DNA of 64,000 nucleotides from positions 248,001-312,000 of the forward strand of contig JADJPR010000004.1 of NCBI GenBank assembly GCA_016713135.1, in the 5' to 3' direction. Positions 34,307 to 43,715 of the stretch are shown one piece after another. Within the stretch, counting starts at the first letter, position 1. Every line of letters begins with the position of its first letter. Below the pieces are notes generated by a model, which was given only the letters and a program-made list of their open reading frames with translations, was not told the DNA's origin and did not search any database. Made by a program: the position numbers and the translations under genes. The DNA is from Rhodanobacteraceae bacterium (GTDB lineage Bacteria > Pseudomonadota > Gammaproteobacteria > Xanthomonadales > SZUA-5).

Positions 34307-35239
34307 ATTGGCGTCCCCACTCTCGACATCAGCCGCTTCGATTCCGACCGCGACGCCTTCGTCGCCGACCTGGGCCGCGCCTACCGCGAGTACGGCTTTT
34401 GCGGCATCAGTGGCCACGGCATCCCGGCCTCCCTGATCGACGGTGCCTATGCGGCCTTCGAGCGTTTCTTCGACCTGCCGGATGCGGTCAAGCGCCGTTA
34501 TCACGTGGCCGGCGGCGGCGGTGCGCGCGGCTACACGCCCTACAAGGTGGAGACGGCGAAGGACTCCAAGCACGCGGATCTGAAGGAGTTCTGGCACATC
34601 GGCCGCGAGATCGCGCGTGATTCGCAGTACGCCACGATCATGGGCGAGAACCTCTGGCCCGAAGAGGTGCCCGAGTTCCGCACGCTGGGTTATGCGCTGT
34701 ACCAGGCGCTGGACGACCTGGGCTCGCGGGTGCTGGCCGCGCTGGCGCTGCATATCGGCTTGCCGCAGGACTGGTTCGCCGACAAGACCCATTTCGGCAA
34801 CTCGATCCTGCGCCCGATCCACTATCCGCCGATCACTGAAGACGAGATCCCGAACGAGCGCGCCGGCGCGCACGAGGACATCAACCTGATCACGCTGCTG
34901 GTGGGCGCCAGCGCAGAGGGGCTGCAGGTGCTGACGCGCCAGGGCGACTGGCTGCCGGTCACTACCTCCGGCGATGCCATCGTGGTCAACATCGGCGACA
35001 TGCTGCAGCGCCTGACCAACCACGTGTACCCGTCGACCACCCACCGCGTGGTCAACCCGCCGGGCGAGCAGGCGCGCCAGCCGCGCTACTCGACGCCGTT
35101 CTTCCTGCACCCGAACCCGGATTTCCTGATCGAGACCCTGCCGCAGTGCATCACGCCGGACAATCCGAATCGCTATCCGCAGCCGATCACGGCGAATGAC
35201 TACCTGATGCAGCGGCTGCGCGAGATCAAGCTGATCTGA
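34307..35239 (+). CDS. 2-oxoglutarate/Fe(II)-dependent oxygenase, isopenicillin N synthase-like
   Basis: About 310 residues if read from 34307. The N-terminal DIOX_N part shows VPTLDISRFD, YREYGFCGISGHGIP and FFDLPDAVKRRYH; the jelly-roll core has the iron ligands in HEDINLITLL and HRVVNPPGEQARQPRYSTPFF, where the RxS motif binds 2-oxoglutarate. The substrate is unknown. No ATG, GTG or TTG occurs in frame between the upstream TAG (34271) and the conserved VPTLDIS; only ATT at 34307 or ATC at 34283 are available. Either a rare start is used or a base is wrong. An internal GTG at 34505 would delete the conserved N-terminus. Confidence 0.85.
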   Translation: MGVPTLDISRFDSDRDAFVADLGRAYREYGFCGISGHGIPASLIDGAYAAFERFFDLPDAVKRRYHVAGGGGARGYTPYKVETAKDSKHADLKEFWHIGREIARDSQYATIMGENLWPEEVPEFRTLGYALYQALDDLGSRVLAALALHIGLPQDWFADKTHFGNSILRPIHYPPITEDEIPNERAGAHEDINLITLLVGASAEGLQVLTRQGDWLPVTTSGDAIVVNIGDMLQRLTNHVYPSTTHRVVNPPGEQARQPRYSTPFFLHPNPDFLIETLPQCITPDNPNRYPQPITANDYLMQRLREIKLI

Positions 35240-35255
35240 GGGTGCCACGTCCGCG

Positions 35256-35272
35256 GCCCCGAGAATCGGGGC
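35256..35272. terminator. Short hairpin between convergent genes
   Basis: GCCCCGA-GAA-TCGGGGC, a 7-bp perfect stem, lies between the oxygenase stop and the stop of the minus-strand hypothetical gene. There is no T run, so its action as a terminator is inferred from position. Confidence 0.4.
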
Positions 35273-35277
35273 GCGCG

Positions 35278-36664
35278 TCAGCTCTTGCCAGGCTCTTCGT
35301 TGGTGCGCATGCGCGCAAGCATGGCGCGGACCTTGAGGCGAAACAGCGCGCCGCTTCGCGCTCGGCGTCGGCGGATTGCGCGGAGTCTGGTTCCGGCGCA
35401 ACAGGCATCGCGTCCTGTGCCGGAGGCAGCGGAGCCGCGACGGGAACCGCCGGCGCAGCAGCCGGGCGCGGTGGCAATGGGGCAGCAGGCGCGGCGGGGG
35501 CCCGCGCGGCAGCGGCGGTCGGGCCAGGAACTGGCGCAGCGGGCAGGGGTGGCTGGGTTGCCGGGCGCGCCGTTGACTGCCTGGGCGCAACCGCCGGCGC
35601 GGGTCCCGAGGCGACCTGGGGCGCAGGGACGGCGGGCGATGGGACCGGGGCACTGCGCCGCGGGGGCGTGACCGGCGTCAACGATCTGGGCGAGCCGAAC
35701 GGAAACCCGTCGATCGACTCGTCCGCGTCTTCGAACCGGTCCAGTCCGAGCTTGCTCTCGTCGAACTCGATGACATCCACGGCACTGACGGGCGCTGGTG
35801 CCGGAATCACCCCAGGCACGAAGGTCGCGGTGGCGAGCGAAGGCGGTTCAGGCTCTGGTGGCGCGGACACTGGGCCCCGGCAAGGTCTGCGCCACGGGCG
35901 GTTGCACCTCCGGCGGCGCGGGCGAATGCGCCGTCGCCAGGATGACCGGATCGGCTGCCGCTGGCGCGGGCGTCGCTGCAGCAGCGGGCTGCTCGCGGCG
36001 CAGCTTCTGCTTCAGTTCCTCCGGCAGTTCCTCAGGAAAACAGTGAATCGTCCTCGCGCACGACAAAGCGGGCGATGCGGTCAAACAAGGCGTCGTCGAT
36101 GCGCTCCCAGGGAACTTGCTTGCGGCTGCTCCGAGCCAACTCGCATTGTCCAGCACCATGCGCAATACCGGATCCTCGGCGGAAATCTGCGCCTGCAGGC
36201 GCGCCTTGATGTAGCCGCGGGCGTGGAAAGTCGCCGCCGAGAGCTCGCCCTGCGGTGCGCTTCTCCTTGATGCCACCCAGGTGGTACTGGCGGAACAGGC
36301 TGGTCAGGGTACGCACACGGGTGACGTTGTCCGCTCGAACCGCCGGTGTGCGCTCGGGATCGACTCGCAGCGACCAGGTCATGGTGACCAAAGCTGCGGT
36401 GACGGCGTTCGTGCTCGACCTTGTAGTCGAAAAACGGCACGGTGCACAGCTCGCCATAGCCCTGGATGGGCATCTGCACCACAAATGCAGGACGGACCTC
36501 CAGCAAGGTGGCCGCAAGGCCCTCAGGTACTGGGTCAGCGCCTTCATCCGCGGCTCGATCTGGGTGCGGTAGCGCGTCTCAAGCGCCTCGCGTTCGCGCG
36601 CCACCTGCTCGGCTTGCAGCCGTTGCTGGTCAGCTTCGCGCTTGAGTCGTTCGAGAAAGGACAC
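35278..36664 (-). pseudogene. Hypothetical protein gene with multiple frameshifts
   Basis: Coding sense can be pieced together across three frames: an N-terminal coiled coil (SFLERLKREADQQRLQAEQ, GTG at 36664), LTQYLRAL, LEVRPAFVVQMPIQGYG, FFDYKVEHERRHRSFG, SLRVDPERTPAV, RVRTLTSLFRQYHLGGIKEK, GELSAATFHARGYIKARL, RKQVPWERIDDALFDRIARFVV, EELPEELKQKLRREQP, a long Pro/Ala-rich tail, and a final LFRLKVRAMLARMRTNEE ending at TGA 35278. At least six frame changes are needed, near 36510, 36430, 36250, 36120, 36040, 35870 and 35325. I do not recognise a named family. Either the gene is decayed or this stretch has many base-call errors; the neighbouring zipA and ligA are also shifted. Confidence 0.6.
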
Positions 36665-36806
36665 GCGCCGTCGCCAAGTCAGAACCAAGGATCATGATAA
36701 CGGGCGCCGCGGTCGCCGCAAGCCCGGATTGAGTCTGCGTCACCCTGCGTTTCGCCTGTGCGCCGTCGTTGCGTATGCTGCGCGAAGATATCCACCGATC
36801 GCTGCC

Positions 36807-37555
36807 ATGTCCGCCACAGAATTGCGCGTAGTCCTGCTGATCCTCGGCCTCGTCGTGCTCGGGGTCATCTACTGGTACGGGCGGCCGGCGCGGCGGATGG
36901 CCAGTGAGGCGCGCGCCGAACACGCGCGGCGCGAACCGGTACTTGGCGACGGCAGCGATGCCGAGCCCCGTTTTCCGCCCTTGGGGATGAGCCCTGGCAC
37001 CGCGACGGCGCCAGTCACGACCTGCCTGCATTCGAGATCGACGGCCTCAGTGAGCGCGAGGACCGACCGGAGCCGTCGGCCCAGCGGGTCGGCCACCGCG
37101 AGGCCGCGCCGCACGACCGCATCATCAGCCTGTACGTGGTGGCGCAGGACGGCTACACCCTGCACGGACCGGAACTGGTGGTCGCGGCGGAAAAGGCCGG
37201 GTTGGTGCACGGCGACCTCGGCATCTTCCATCGCCTGGTCGACAGCAAGCCCGAGCTGGGGCCGATCTTCAGCATGGCCAACATGGTGCGCCCGGGCGTG
37301 TTCGACCTTGCCCAGATGGACAGTTTCAGCACGCCGGGCGTGGTCCTGTTCCTGACCCTGCCCGGGCCACTGTCGGCGCTGGATGCCTGGGACACCATGC
37401 TGCCGGCGGCGCAGCGCTTCTCCGACCTGCTCGGCGCGCAGTTGCTGGACGACCAGCGCACGCCGCTGGGACGCCAGCGGATCGCGGCGCTGCGCGACGA
37501 GTTGCGCGCGTACGACCGCAAGCGCGAGCAGTTGCAGATCAAGCCCGGCTGGTAG
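36807..37555 (+). CDS. zipA: Cell division protein ZipA, one frameshift
   Basis: An N-terminal membrane helix (TELRVVLLILGLVVLGVIYWYG) is followed by a charged linker and the C-terminal FtsZ-binding domain (IISLYVVAQDGYTLHGPEL, FHRLVDSKPELGPIFSMANMVRPG, FSTPGVVLFLTLPGP), about 249 residues in all. ZipA tethers FtsZ to the membrane. The first part, to about residue 60, is in one frame and the rest in the next; the switch fits loss of one G at the G4 run 36983-36986, after which DEPWHRDGASHDLPAFEIDG reads naturally. ligA follows after 9 bp, the conserved zipA-ligA pair. Confidence 0.85.
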
Positions 37556-37564
37556 GCCCCGCGC

Positions 37565-39668
37565 ATGTCCAGCGAAGCTCAGATTGCGGACCGCATCGCC
37601 TGGCTGCGCGACGAGATCCGCGGCCACGACTACCGCTACCACGTGCTCGACGCGCCGACCATCCCGGACGCCGAGTACGACTCGCTGTTCCACGAACTGC
37701 GGCGGCTCGAGGAGGCGCACCCGGAGTTCGCGAGTGCCGATTCGCCGACCCGGCGGGTCGGCGCGGCGCCCATCGATGGCGACTTCCCGGCGATCGCCCA
37801 CGTGCTGCCGATGCTCTCCCTGGGCAACGCTTTCAGCCGCGAGGACGTGTTGGAGTTCGTCGCGCGCATCGAACAGGCGCTTGGGCAGCGCGACATCGAG
37901 TTCTCGGTCGAACCGAAGCTGGACGGCCTGGCGATCAGCCTGCGCTACGAAAACGGGCGCCTGGCCTATGCCGCGACCCGCGGCGACGGTGTGACTGGCG
38001 AGGATGTCAGCCACAGCGTGCGCACGATCAAGGCCGTGCCGCTGGTGCTGGCGCCGGGCAGCGGCTGGCCGGCGGTGCTCGAGGTGCGTGGCGAGGTCTA
38101 CATGCCGCGCGCCGGTTTCCACGAGTTCAACCGGCGCGCGCGCGAGCGCGGCGACAAGGAGCTGGTCAATCCGCGCAATGCCGCCGCGGGCAGCGTGCGC
38201 CAGAAGGATCCGCGGCTGGCTGCCGCGCGCCCGCTGGCCTTCTATGCCTACGGCCTGGGCGAGGTCGCTGGCGGTGCGCTGGCAGACACCCACACCGGAT
38301 TGCTGGCGCGGCTGCGCGCGTTCGGGTTGCCGCTGTCGCCGGAGATCGATGTCGCGGTCTGCGCGGAGGGCTGTCTGGCCTATTTCGAGCGCATCGGTGC
38401 GCGCCGGCCGCAGTTGCCCTACGACATCGACGGCGTGGTCTACAAAGTCAACCGCATCGACTGGCAGCGGGAGCTCGGTTTCGTCGCGCGCACCGCGCTG
38501 GGCGATCGCGCACAAGTTCCCGGCCGAGGAGGCTCTGACGCGGTTGCTCGCGATCGAGCTGCAGGTCGGGCGCACCGGCGCGCTGACCCCGGTGGCGCGG
38601 CTGGAGCCGGTGTTTGTCGGTGGCACCACCGTGTCGAATGCGACCCTGCACAATTTCGATGAGGTTGCGCGCAAGGATCTGCGGCCGGGCGATACGGTGA
38701 TCGTGCGCCGTGCGGGCGACGTGATTCCGGAGGTCGTTGGCCCGGTGCTCGAACGGCGCCCGGCGGACGCGCAGCCAGCGCCGCTGCCGCAGACCTGCCC
38801 CGAGTGCGGTTCTCCGGCGCGCCGCGAGGAGGGTGAGGCGGCGATCCGCTGCACCGGTGGACTGGTGTGCCCGGCGCAGCGCAAGGAGGCGATCCGTTTC
38901 TTCGCCTCGCGCCGGGTGATGAACATCGAGGGCATCGGCGACAAGCTGGCCGAGCAACTCATCGATGCCGGCCTGGTGAGCGATATCTCGGATCTCTACA
39001 AGCTGGACCTGGCCACGCTCGCTGGGCTGGACCGCATGGGCGAGCGCTCGGCGGCCAACATCCTGGCCGAGCTGGAACGCAGCAAGTCGACCACCCTGGA
39101 GCGTTTCCTGTTTTCGCTGGGTATCCGTGATGTGGGCGAATCCACCGCGAAGGCGCTGGCCAAGCACTTCGGCAGCCTGGACCGGATCATCGACGCCAGC
39201 CGGCGCCTCGCGCCGTACTTCGCCGACCCGGCGGCTCTGAAACAGGCGGAGACGAAGAAAGCCTTTGCCGCCGAGCCGCTGATCGCAGTGCCCGACATCG
39301 GACCGGTGGTCGCCGAGCGTTTGTGCAGCTTCTACAGCGACGAGCGCAATTTGCGCATCATCGGCGAGATGCGCCAGGCGGGTGTGCACTGGCCCGAGAC
39401 CGACCCGGCGCAGCGCGTCGACGGCCCGCTGAAGGGTCAGACCGTGGTGTTGACCGGCACGCTCGACAGCCTGACCCGCGACCAGGCCGGCGCGCGGCTG
39501 GAGGCGCTCGGCGCGAAAGTGTCCGGCAGCGTGTCGAAGAAGACCAGTTTCGTGGTCGCCGGCAGCGAGGCGGGGTCGAAGCTCACCAAGGCGCAGGAAT
39601 TGGGCGTGCCGGTGCTGGACGAGGCGGCGTTGCTGGCCTTGCTGGCGCAGCATGGGGACATGGGGTGA
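37565..39668 (+). CDS. ligA: NAD-dependent DNA ligase, one frameshift
   Basis: About 701 residues in two frames. Adenylation domain: Ia domain YRYHVLDAPTIPDAEYD, active-site Lys118 in EPKLDGLAISL, RGDGVTGEDVS, NPRNAAAGSVRQKD. Then OB fold (FVGGTTVSNATLHNFDEV), zinc finger (CPECGSPARREEGEAAIRCTG), helix-hairpin-helix repeats (NIEGIGDKLAEQLI) and BRCT domain (LKGQTVVLTGTL). At 38493-38494 the sequence reads ACCGCG where the conserved RTPRWAIAHKFPAEE requires ACCCCGCG; two C bases seem to be missing. Because LigA is essential in bacteria, a sequence error is the likeliest cause. Confidence 0.92.
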
Positions 39669-39674
39669 GTGCGG

Positions 39675-39766
39675 AGCCTCGCGCGCAGCCCGGAGTGCGG
39701 TCCTCCGGGTACTTGCGGCAAGTACCCGGGGCAGGCGCTGCGCGCCCACTACGGGCTACGCGTGGG
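39675..39766. repeat. REP-like palindrome between ligA and epmA
   Basis: Central perfect inverted repeat CCGGGTACTTGC-G-GCAAGTACCCGG (39706-39730) flanked by CCCGGAGTGCG and CGGGCTACGC. The same element, with better outer arms, is found inside batD at 47255-47337. Confidence 0.75.
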
Positions 39767-39770
39767 TGTC

Positions 39771-40730
39771 GTGAGCCACGATCTGCGCGGTCTGCTCGAG
39801 CGTCGCGCGCTGCTTGGCGACACCATCCGCGAGTTCTTCCGCGCCCGCGGTGTGCTCGAAGTGACCACGCCGGTGTTGTCGCAGGCCGGCAACACCGATC
39901 CGAACATCGAGAGTTTCACCACGCACTACCGCGGGCCGCAGGCCGGTGGCCCGCCACAGCGCTGGCTGCGCACCTCGCCCGAGTACTTCCACAAGCGGCT
40001 GCTGGCGGCCGGCAGCGGCGATATTTACGAGATCGCCTCGGTGTTCCGCGACGGCGAATGCGGCGCGCGGCACAACCCGGAATTCACCCTGCTGGAGTGG
40101 TACCGGGTCGGCTTCGACCATCATGTCCTGATGGACGAAGTCGAGGCGCTGGTAGCGGCCGTGGCGGCCGCATTCGGGCGCACGCCCGGCTCCGCGCGCC
40201 GGCTGAGCTTCCGGCAGGCCTTCGTCGAGTTCGCCAGCGTCGATCCGCTCGAAGCGGATGAGGACTCCCTGTGGCTGGCGCTCGCCGGCTTCGGCATCGA
40301 CCGGGAAGGGTTGGGGCGCGACGACGCGCTCGACCTGATCCGCAGCCACATCGTAGAGCCCGCGCTGGCGCGCGAGCCAGCGGTGTTCATCCACGCCTTC
40401 CCGGCCAGCCAGGCCTCCCTGGCCCGGATCGACCCGGACGATCCGCGCGTGGCGCGTCGCTTCGAGTTGTACCTCGGCGGCAGCGAAATCGCCAACGGCT
40501 ACCACGAACTTGGTAACGCGTGAGAGCAGCGTGCCCGTTTCGAACGCAACCTAAAAACCAGACGCGCCCGCGGCAGCACCGAACCCGCCCTCGACGAACA
40601 CCTGCTGGCCGCGCTGCCGACGATGCCCGACTGCGCCGGCGTCGCCGTCGGCCTCGAACGCCTCCTCGGCTGGGCGCTCCGCGAGCCACGCATCGACCGG
40701 CTGCTTGCGTTTCCGTTCGCTCTGGCGTGA
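39771..40730 (+). pseudogene. epmA: EF-P lysyl-lysine ligase EpmA with an in-frame TGA
   Basis: Read from GTG 39771, the sequence is a class II LysRS-like ligase that adds beta-lysine to EF-P: motif 2 region FRDGECGARHNPEFTLLEWYR, YLGGSEIANGYHEL, and after the break GVAVGLERLLGW (motif 3). Codon 251 (40521-40523) is TGA, in the context HELGNA-stop-EQRARFERNL, and the same frame then continues for 68 codons with clear homology to the stop at 40728. A single base change from a sense codon such as GGA explains it. If real, loss of motif 3 would abolish ATP binding. No frameshift is needed. A recoded TGA is unlikely because selenocysteine is not known in this family. Confidence 0.85.
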
Positions 40731-40975
40731 GGCTTGTCGCATTCCGCGACCAGAAGCGGAACGCAAAGAACGCAGAGGAAAAGCAGAGAGAACGCGGAGA
40801 AGGCGAATGACATGAGGGCTTGATGCCCTGTCGTGCGCTGTGGCCAGAAGCGGGACGCAGAGAACGCAGAGGAAAAGCCGAGAAATTCAACGCGATCCTG
40901 ACGGCCATGCGTCCGGCGCATCACCCAAGGGGTTGTTCTGACTTTGAGGCCGGATCTCGTGTTCAAGGACTCTCT

Positions 40976-41216
40976 CACCGAACATGCGCCAAGGCGTTGA
41001 ATTTCATACATTTTCAGCTCGTGCGAAACGACGACCCCGTGATTGAGTACGCAAGGGACGCAAAGGACGCAAAGACAGCAAGTGCCGGGGATACCCCAGC
41101 GCTGTATCGCGTTTGATTTCCTTTGCGTCCTTTGCGTCCAAGAACACAGTCCGCGATCTTGCGAGAGTCACAGTTCGATGCGCGAATGAGCGCACCGGCA
41201 GGGGTGACCGGGACTC
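40976..41216 (+). repeat. Dispersed ~250-bp element, copy 2
   Basis: Begins CACCGAACATGCGCCAAGG and ends GACCGGGACTC. Arms are GCAAAGGAC 9-mer repeats (41050-41073) and CTTTGCGTC repeats (41121-41140), around a centre with CCGGGGATACCCCAGCGCTG. Conserved outer part: CAGTCCGCGATCTTGCGAG. Confidence 0.85.
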
Positions 41217-41246
41217 TTACAGCTTTTCCAGCACCGCTTCTGCGCT

Positions 41247-41497
41247 CTCGCCGAACATGCGCCAAGGTGTTGAATTTCATACTTTCATCCCCTGCGAAAC
41301 GACGACCCTGTGATTGAGTACGCAAAGGACGCAAAGGACGCAAAGACAGCAAGGGCCGGGGATACCCCAGCGCTGTATCGCGTTTGATTTCCTTTGCGTC
41401 CTTTGCGTCCTTTGCGTCCAAAAACACAGTCCGCGATCTTGCGAGAGTCACGGTTCGATGCGCGAACAAGCGCACCGCCAGGGGCGACCGGGACTCT
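41247..41497 (+). repeat. Dispersed ~250-bp element, copy 3
   Basis: Close to copy 2 in sequence, with one more CTTTGCGTC unit in its right arm (41391-41420). The tandem placement of copies 2 and 3, 30 bp apart, suggests local duplication. Confidence 0.85.
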
Positions 41498-41663
41498 CAT
41501 CATGCTTCCTCTGCTTTCTCTGTGTTCTCTCTGCTTCTCCTCTGCGTTCTCTGCGTTCGGCTTCTGCTCACGGCACGCGCCAGTCCCCCGGCAGCGCAGA
41601 CGCCGTGAACTTTTCCAACGGGGCGCGGTCTGATGCGGCCCGCAGACCAGGCATCCAGATCGC

Positions 41664-42677
41664 ATGGAAGGATCCACCGCGCAGACCCTTGCTGACGATG
41701 CGGCCCAGGCTGCCCTGCATGACCGCTTCCGCGCCCTGCGCGAGGAGCTCGCCACCCAGGTGATCGGTCAGGCAGACCTGGTCGAGCGCCTGCTGATCGC
41801 GCTGCTGGCGGATGGTCACCTCTTGGTCGAAGGCGCGCCGGGGCTGGCCAAGACCACCGCGGTGAAGGCACTGGCGACGCGCGTCGAGGCCAATTTCCAG
41901 CGGGTGCAGTTCACTCCGGACCTGCTGCCCTCCGACCTCACCGGCACCGACATCTGGCGCCAGACCGATGGGCGCTTCGAGTTTCAGCCGGGGCCGCTGT
42001 TCCACAACCTGCTGCTGGCGGACGAGATCAACCGCGCGCCGGCCAAGGTGCAATCGGCGTTGCTGGAGGCGATGGGCGAGCGCCAGATCACGGTCGGCGG
42101 GCGCACCTATGCGCTGCCGCAGCTGTTCCTGGTGATGGCCACGCAGAACCCGATCGAGCAGGAAGGCACCTATCCGCTGCCCGAGGCGCAGCTCGACCGC
42201 TTCCTGATGCATGTGCGGGTGGGCTACCCCGAGGCGGCCGCCGAGACCGCGATCCTGCGCCTGGTGCGCGAGCAGGCGCGCAGCGCGCTGCGGGCGCCGC
42301 CGGCCGCGCCGCAGGAGCTTTCGCAGGCCGAGGTGTTTGCCGCGCGCGAGGCGGTACTCGATCTGCACTTTGCGCCCGAGCTGGAGCGCTACCTGGTGGA
42401 GCTGGTGCTCGCCTCGCGCGACGCGCGCCCCTACGACGCCGCGCTCGCGCGGCGCATCGCCTGGGGCGCCAGCCCGCGCGGATCGATCGCTCTGGAACGC
42501 TGCGCCCGCGCCCGCGCCTGGCTCGCCGGCCGCGACTACGTGACCCCCGAAGACATCCACGCCATCGCCCCCGACGTGCTGCGCCACCGCGTGTTGCCGA
42601 GCTACGAGGCCACCGCGGAAGGCTGGGACGGCGGGCGGCTGGTGACGGAGTTGCTGCAGAGGGTGCCGTTGCCCTGA
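41664..42677 (+). CDS. MoxR-family AAA+ ATPase
   Basis: 337 residues. AAA_3 domain with Walker A GAPGLAKTT, FTPDLLPSDLTGTDIW, Walker B LLLADEINRAPAKVQSALLEAMGE, sensor 1 MATQNPIEQEGTYPLPEAQLDRFLM, and the C-terminal lid. MoxR proteins act as chaperones for metal or cofactor insertion with VWA-domain partners, and those partners (BatA, BatB) are encoded in this operon. First gene of a cluster MoxR-DUF58-DUF4381-BatA-BatB/C-BatD. Confidence 0.93.
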   Translation: MEGSTAQTLADDAAQAALHDRFRALREELATQVIGQADLVERLLIALLADGHLLVEGAPGLAKTTAVKALATRVEANFQRVQFTPDLLPSDLTGTDIWRQTDGRFEFQPGPLFHNLLLADEINRAPAKVQSALLEAMGERQITVGGRTYALPQLFLVMATQNPIEQEGTYPLPEAQLDRFLMHVRVGYPEAAAETAILRLVREQARSALRAPPAAPQELSQAEVFAAREAVLDLHFAPELERYLVELVLASRDARPYDAALARRIAWGASPRGSIALERCARARAWLAGRDYVTPEDIHAIAPDVLRHRVLPSYEATAEGWDGGRLVTELLQRVPLP

Positions 42678-42806
42678 GAGCGGGTTGTGGGTTGTGGGTT
42701 GTGGGTTGTGGGCAGCAAGGCCTGCATTCCCGCAACCTGACGCCCGGAGCGAGCTTTGGCCGCCCACAACCCACAACCCAGAACCCACAACCTTCCTCCC
42801 CGAAAG
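42678..42806. repeat. Inverted repeat with GTTGTGG arms between moxR and the DUF58 gene
   Basis: Left arm 42681-42717 (four GGGTTGT steps ending GTTGTGGGCAGC), right arm 42761-42793 (CCCACAA steps). The element fills the spacer within an operon. Confidence 0.85.
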
Positions 42807-43715
42807 ATGTCGAACGCGCCGACCCACGCCATCCACCCCGACCTCCCCACGCTGATCGCCTTGCGCCAGCGGGTGCTGGCGTGGCCGCCGCCGCAGCGGG
42901 CCCGCGGGAGTGCGGCGGGGCCGGCGACTTCGCCGCTGCGCGGGCGCGGGATGGACTACGCCGAGTCGCGGCTGTATGTGCCGGGGGACGACGCGCGGCA
43001 TATCGACTGGCGGGTCACGGCGCGCACGGGCAAGACCCACACCAAGGTGTTCCATGCCGAGCGCGACCGGGTGACCTGGATCGTGGCTGATACCGCGTCC
43101 ACCCTGTATTTCGGTACGCGCCGTTGCTTCAAGTCGGTGCTCGCGGCGGAAGTCGGCGCGCTGACGGCGTGGGCGGCGCAGCGCAGCGGCGACCGTATCG
43201 GCGCGCTGCGCGGCAGTCGCGCCGAGGCCGCGCTGCCGCCGGCGGGCGGCAACCGCGGGGCGCTGCGGGCACTGGACGCGCTGTGCCGCTGGTATCGCTC
43301 GCCGCCGGCCGAGGATGCCGGTCTCGACACCGCCCTGCAGACCCTCGCACGCATCAGCAAGCCGGGCTCGCGGGTGCTGGCGCTGATCGATCCGCGCAGC
43401 GTCGACGAAGTGGCCGACGCGCGCTTCACCGCGCTCGCGGCGCATCACGATGCGATCGCGGTGCTGCTGACCGATCCGCTGGAACTCGCACCGCCGTCCG
43501 CGCAGTTGGCCTTCGCCGGCGCGCTGTCGCGGGTGGAGCTGGACCTGCGCGGCGCGGATGCGCGCAAGCGCTGGGCGCTGGCCTTTGGCGAGCGCTTCGA
43601 AGCCGCCAGCCAGCGCCTCGCACGCCTGGGCTGGCGGGTGTTGCCGCTGCGTACCGACGAGTCAGCCGAGCGGGTGTTGACCGCGGTGCTGCCGTTCCGG
43701 CGCGAGGCCGCATGA
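42807..43715 (+). CDS. DUF58 domain protein of the Bat/MoxR operon
   Basis: 302 residues from ATG 42807. The DUF58 signature is present: GRGMDYAESRLYVPGDDARHIDWRVTARTGKTHTKVFHAERDR, followed by a VWA-like fold (VTWIVADTASTLYFG) lacking a clear metal site. Such proteins always accompany MoxR ATPases. It has no hydrophobic helices, so it is probably cytoplasmic. The stop overlaps the next start (ATGA). Confidence 0.9.
   Translation: MSNAPTHAIHPDLPTLIALRQRVLAWPPPQRARGSAAGPATSPLRGRGMDYAESRLYVPGDDARHIDWRVTARTGKTHTKVFHAERDRVTWIVADTASTLYFGTRRCFKSVLAAEVGALTAWAAQRSGDRIGALRGSRAEAALPPAGGNRGALRALDALCRWYRSPPAEDAGLDTALQTLARISKPGSRVLALIDPRSVDEVADARFTALAAHHDAIAVLLTDPLELAPPSAQLAFAGALSRVELDLRGADARKRWALAFGERFEAASQRLARLGWRVLPLRTDESAERVLTAVLPFRREAA

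Larger units (their letters stand above)
40731..41663. repeat. 933-bp gene-free spacer with nested repeat elements
   Basis: No gene is supported. The outer pair of arms is 40756-40800 (GAACGCAGAGGAAAAGCAGAG) and 41510-41570 (CTTCTCCTCTGCGTTCTCTGCG, tandem 9-mer TTCTCTGCG). Inside lie a partial second left arm (40851-40885) and two copies of the dispersed element (40976-41216 and 41247-41497). The 90 bp before the moxR start contain nothing recognisable. Confidence 0.8.

Noticed and set aside
40521..40523. TGA in epmA as selenocysteine or programmed readthrough
   Set aside because: Homologues have no cysteine there, no SECIS-like hairpin was recognised after it, and selenoproteins of this family are not known.
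40731..41663. Several 60-150 residue frames in the epmA-moxR spacer, with recurring peptides such as KDAKDAK and SFASFAS
   Set aside because: They come from the 9-mer tandem repeats read in different frames and recur wherever the element occurs.
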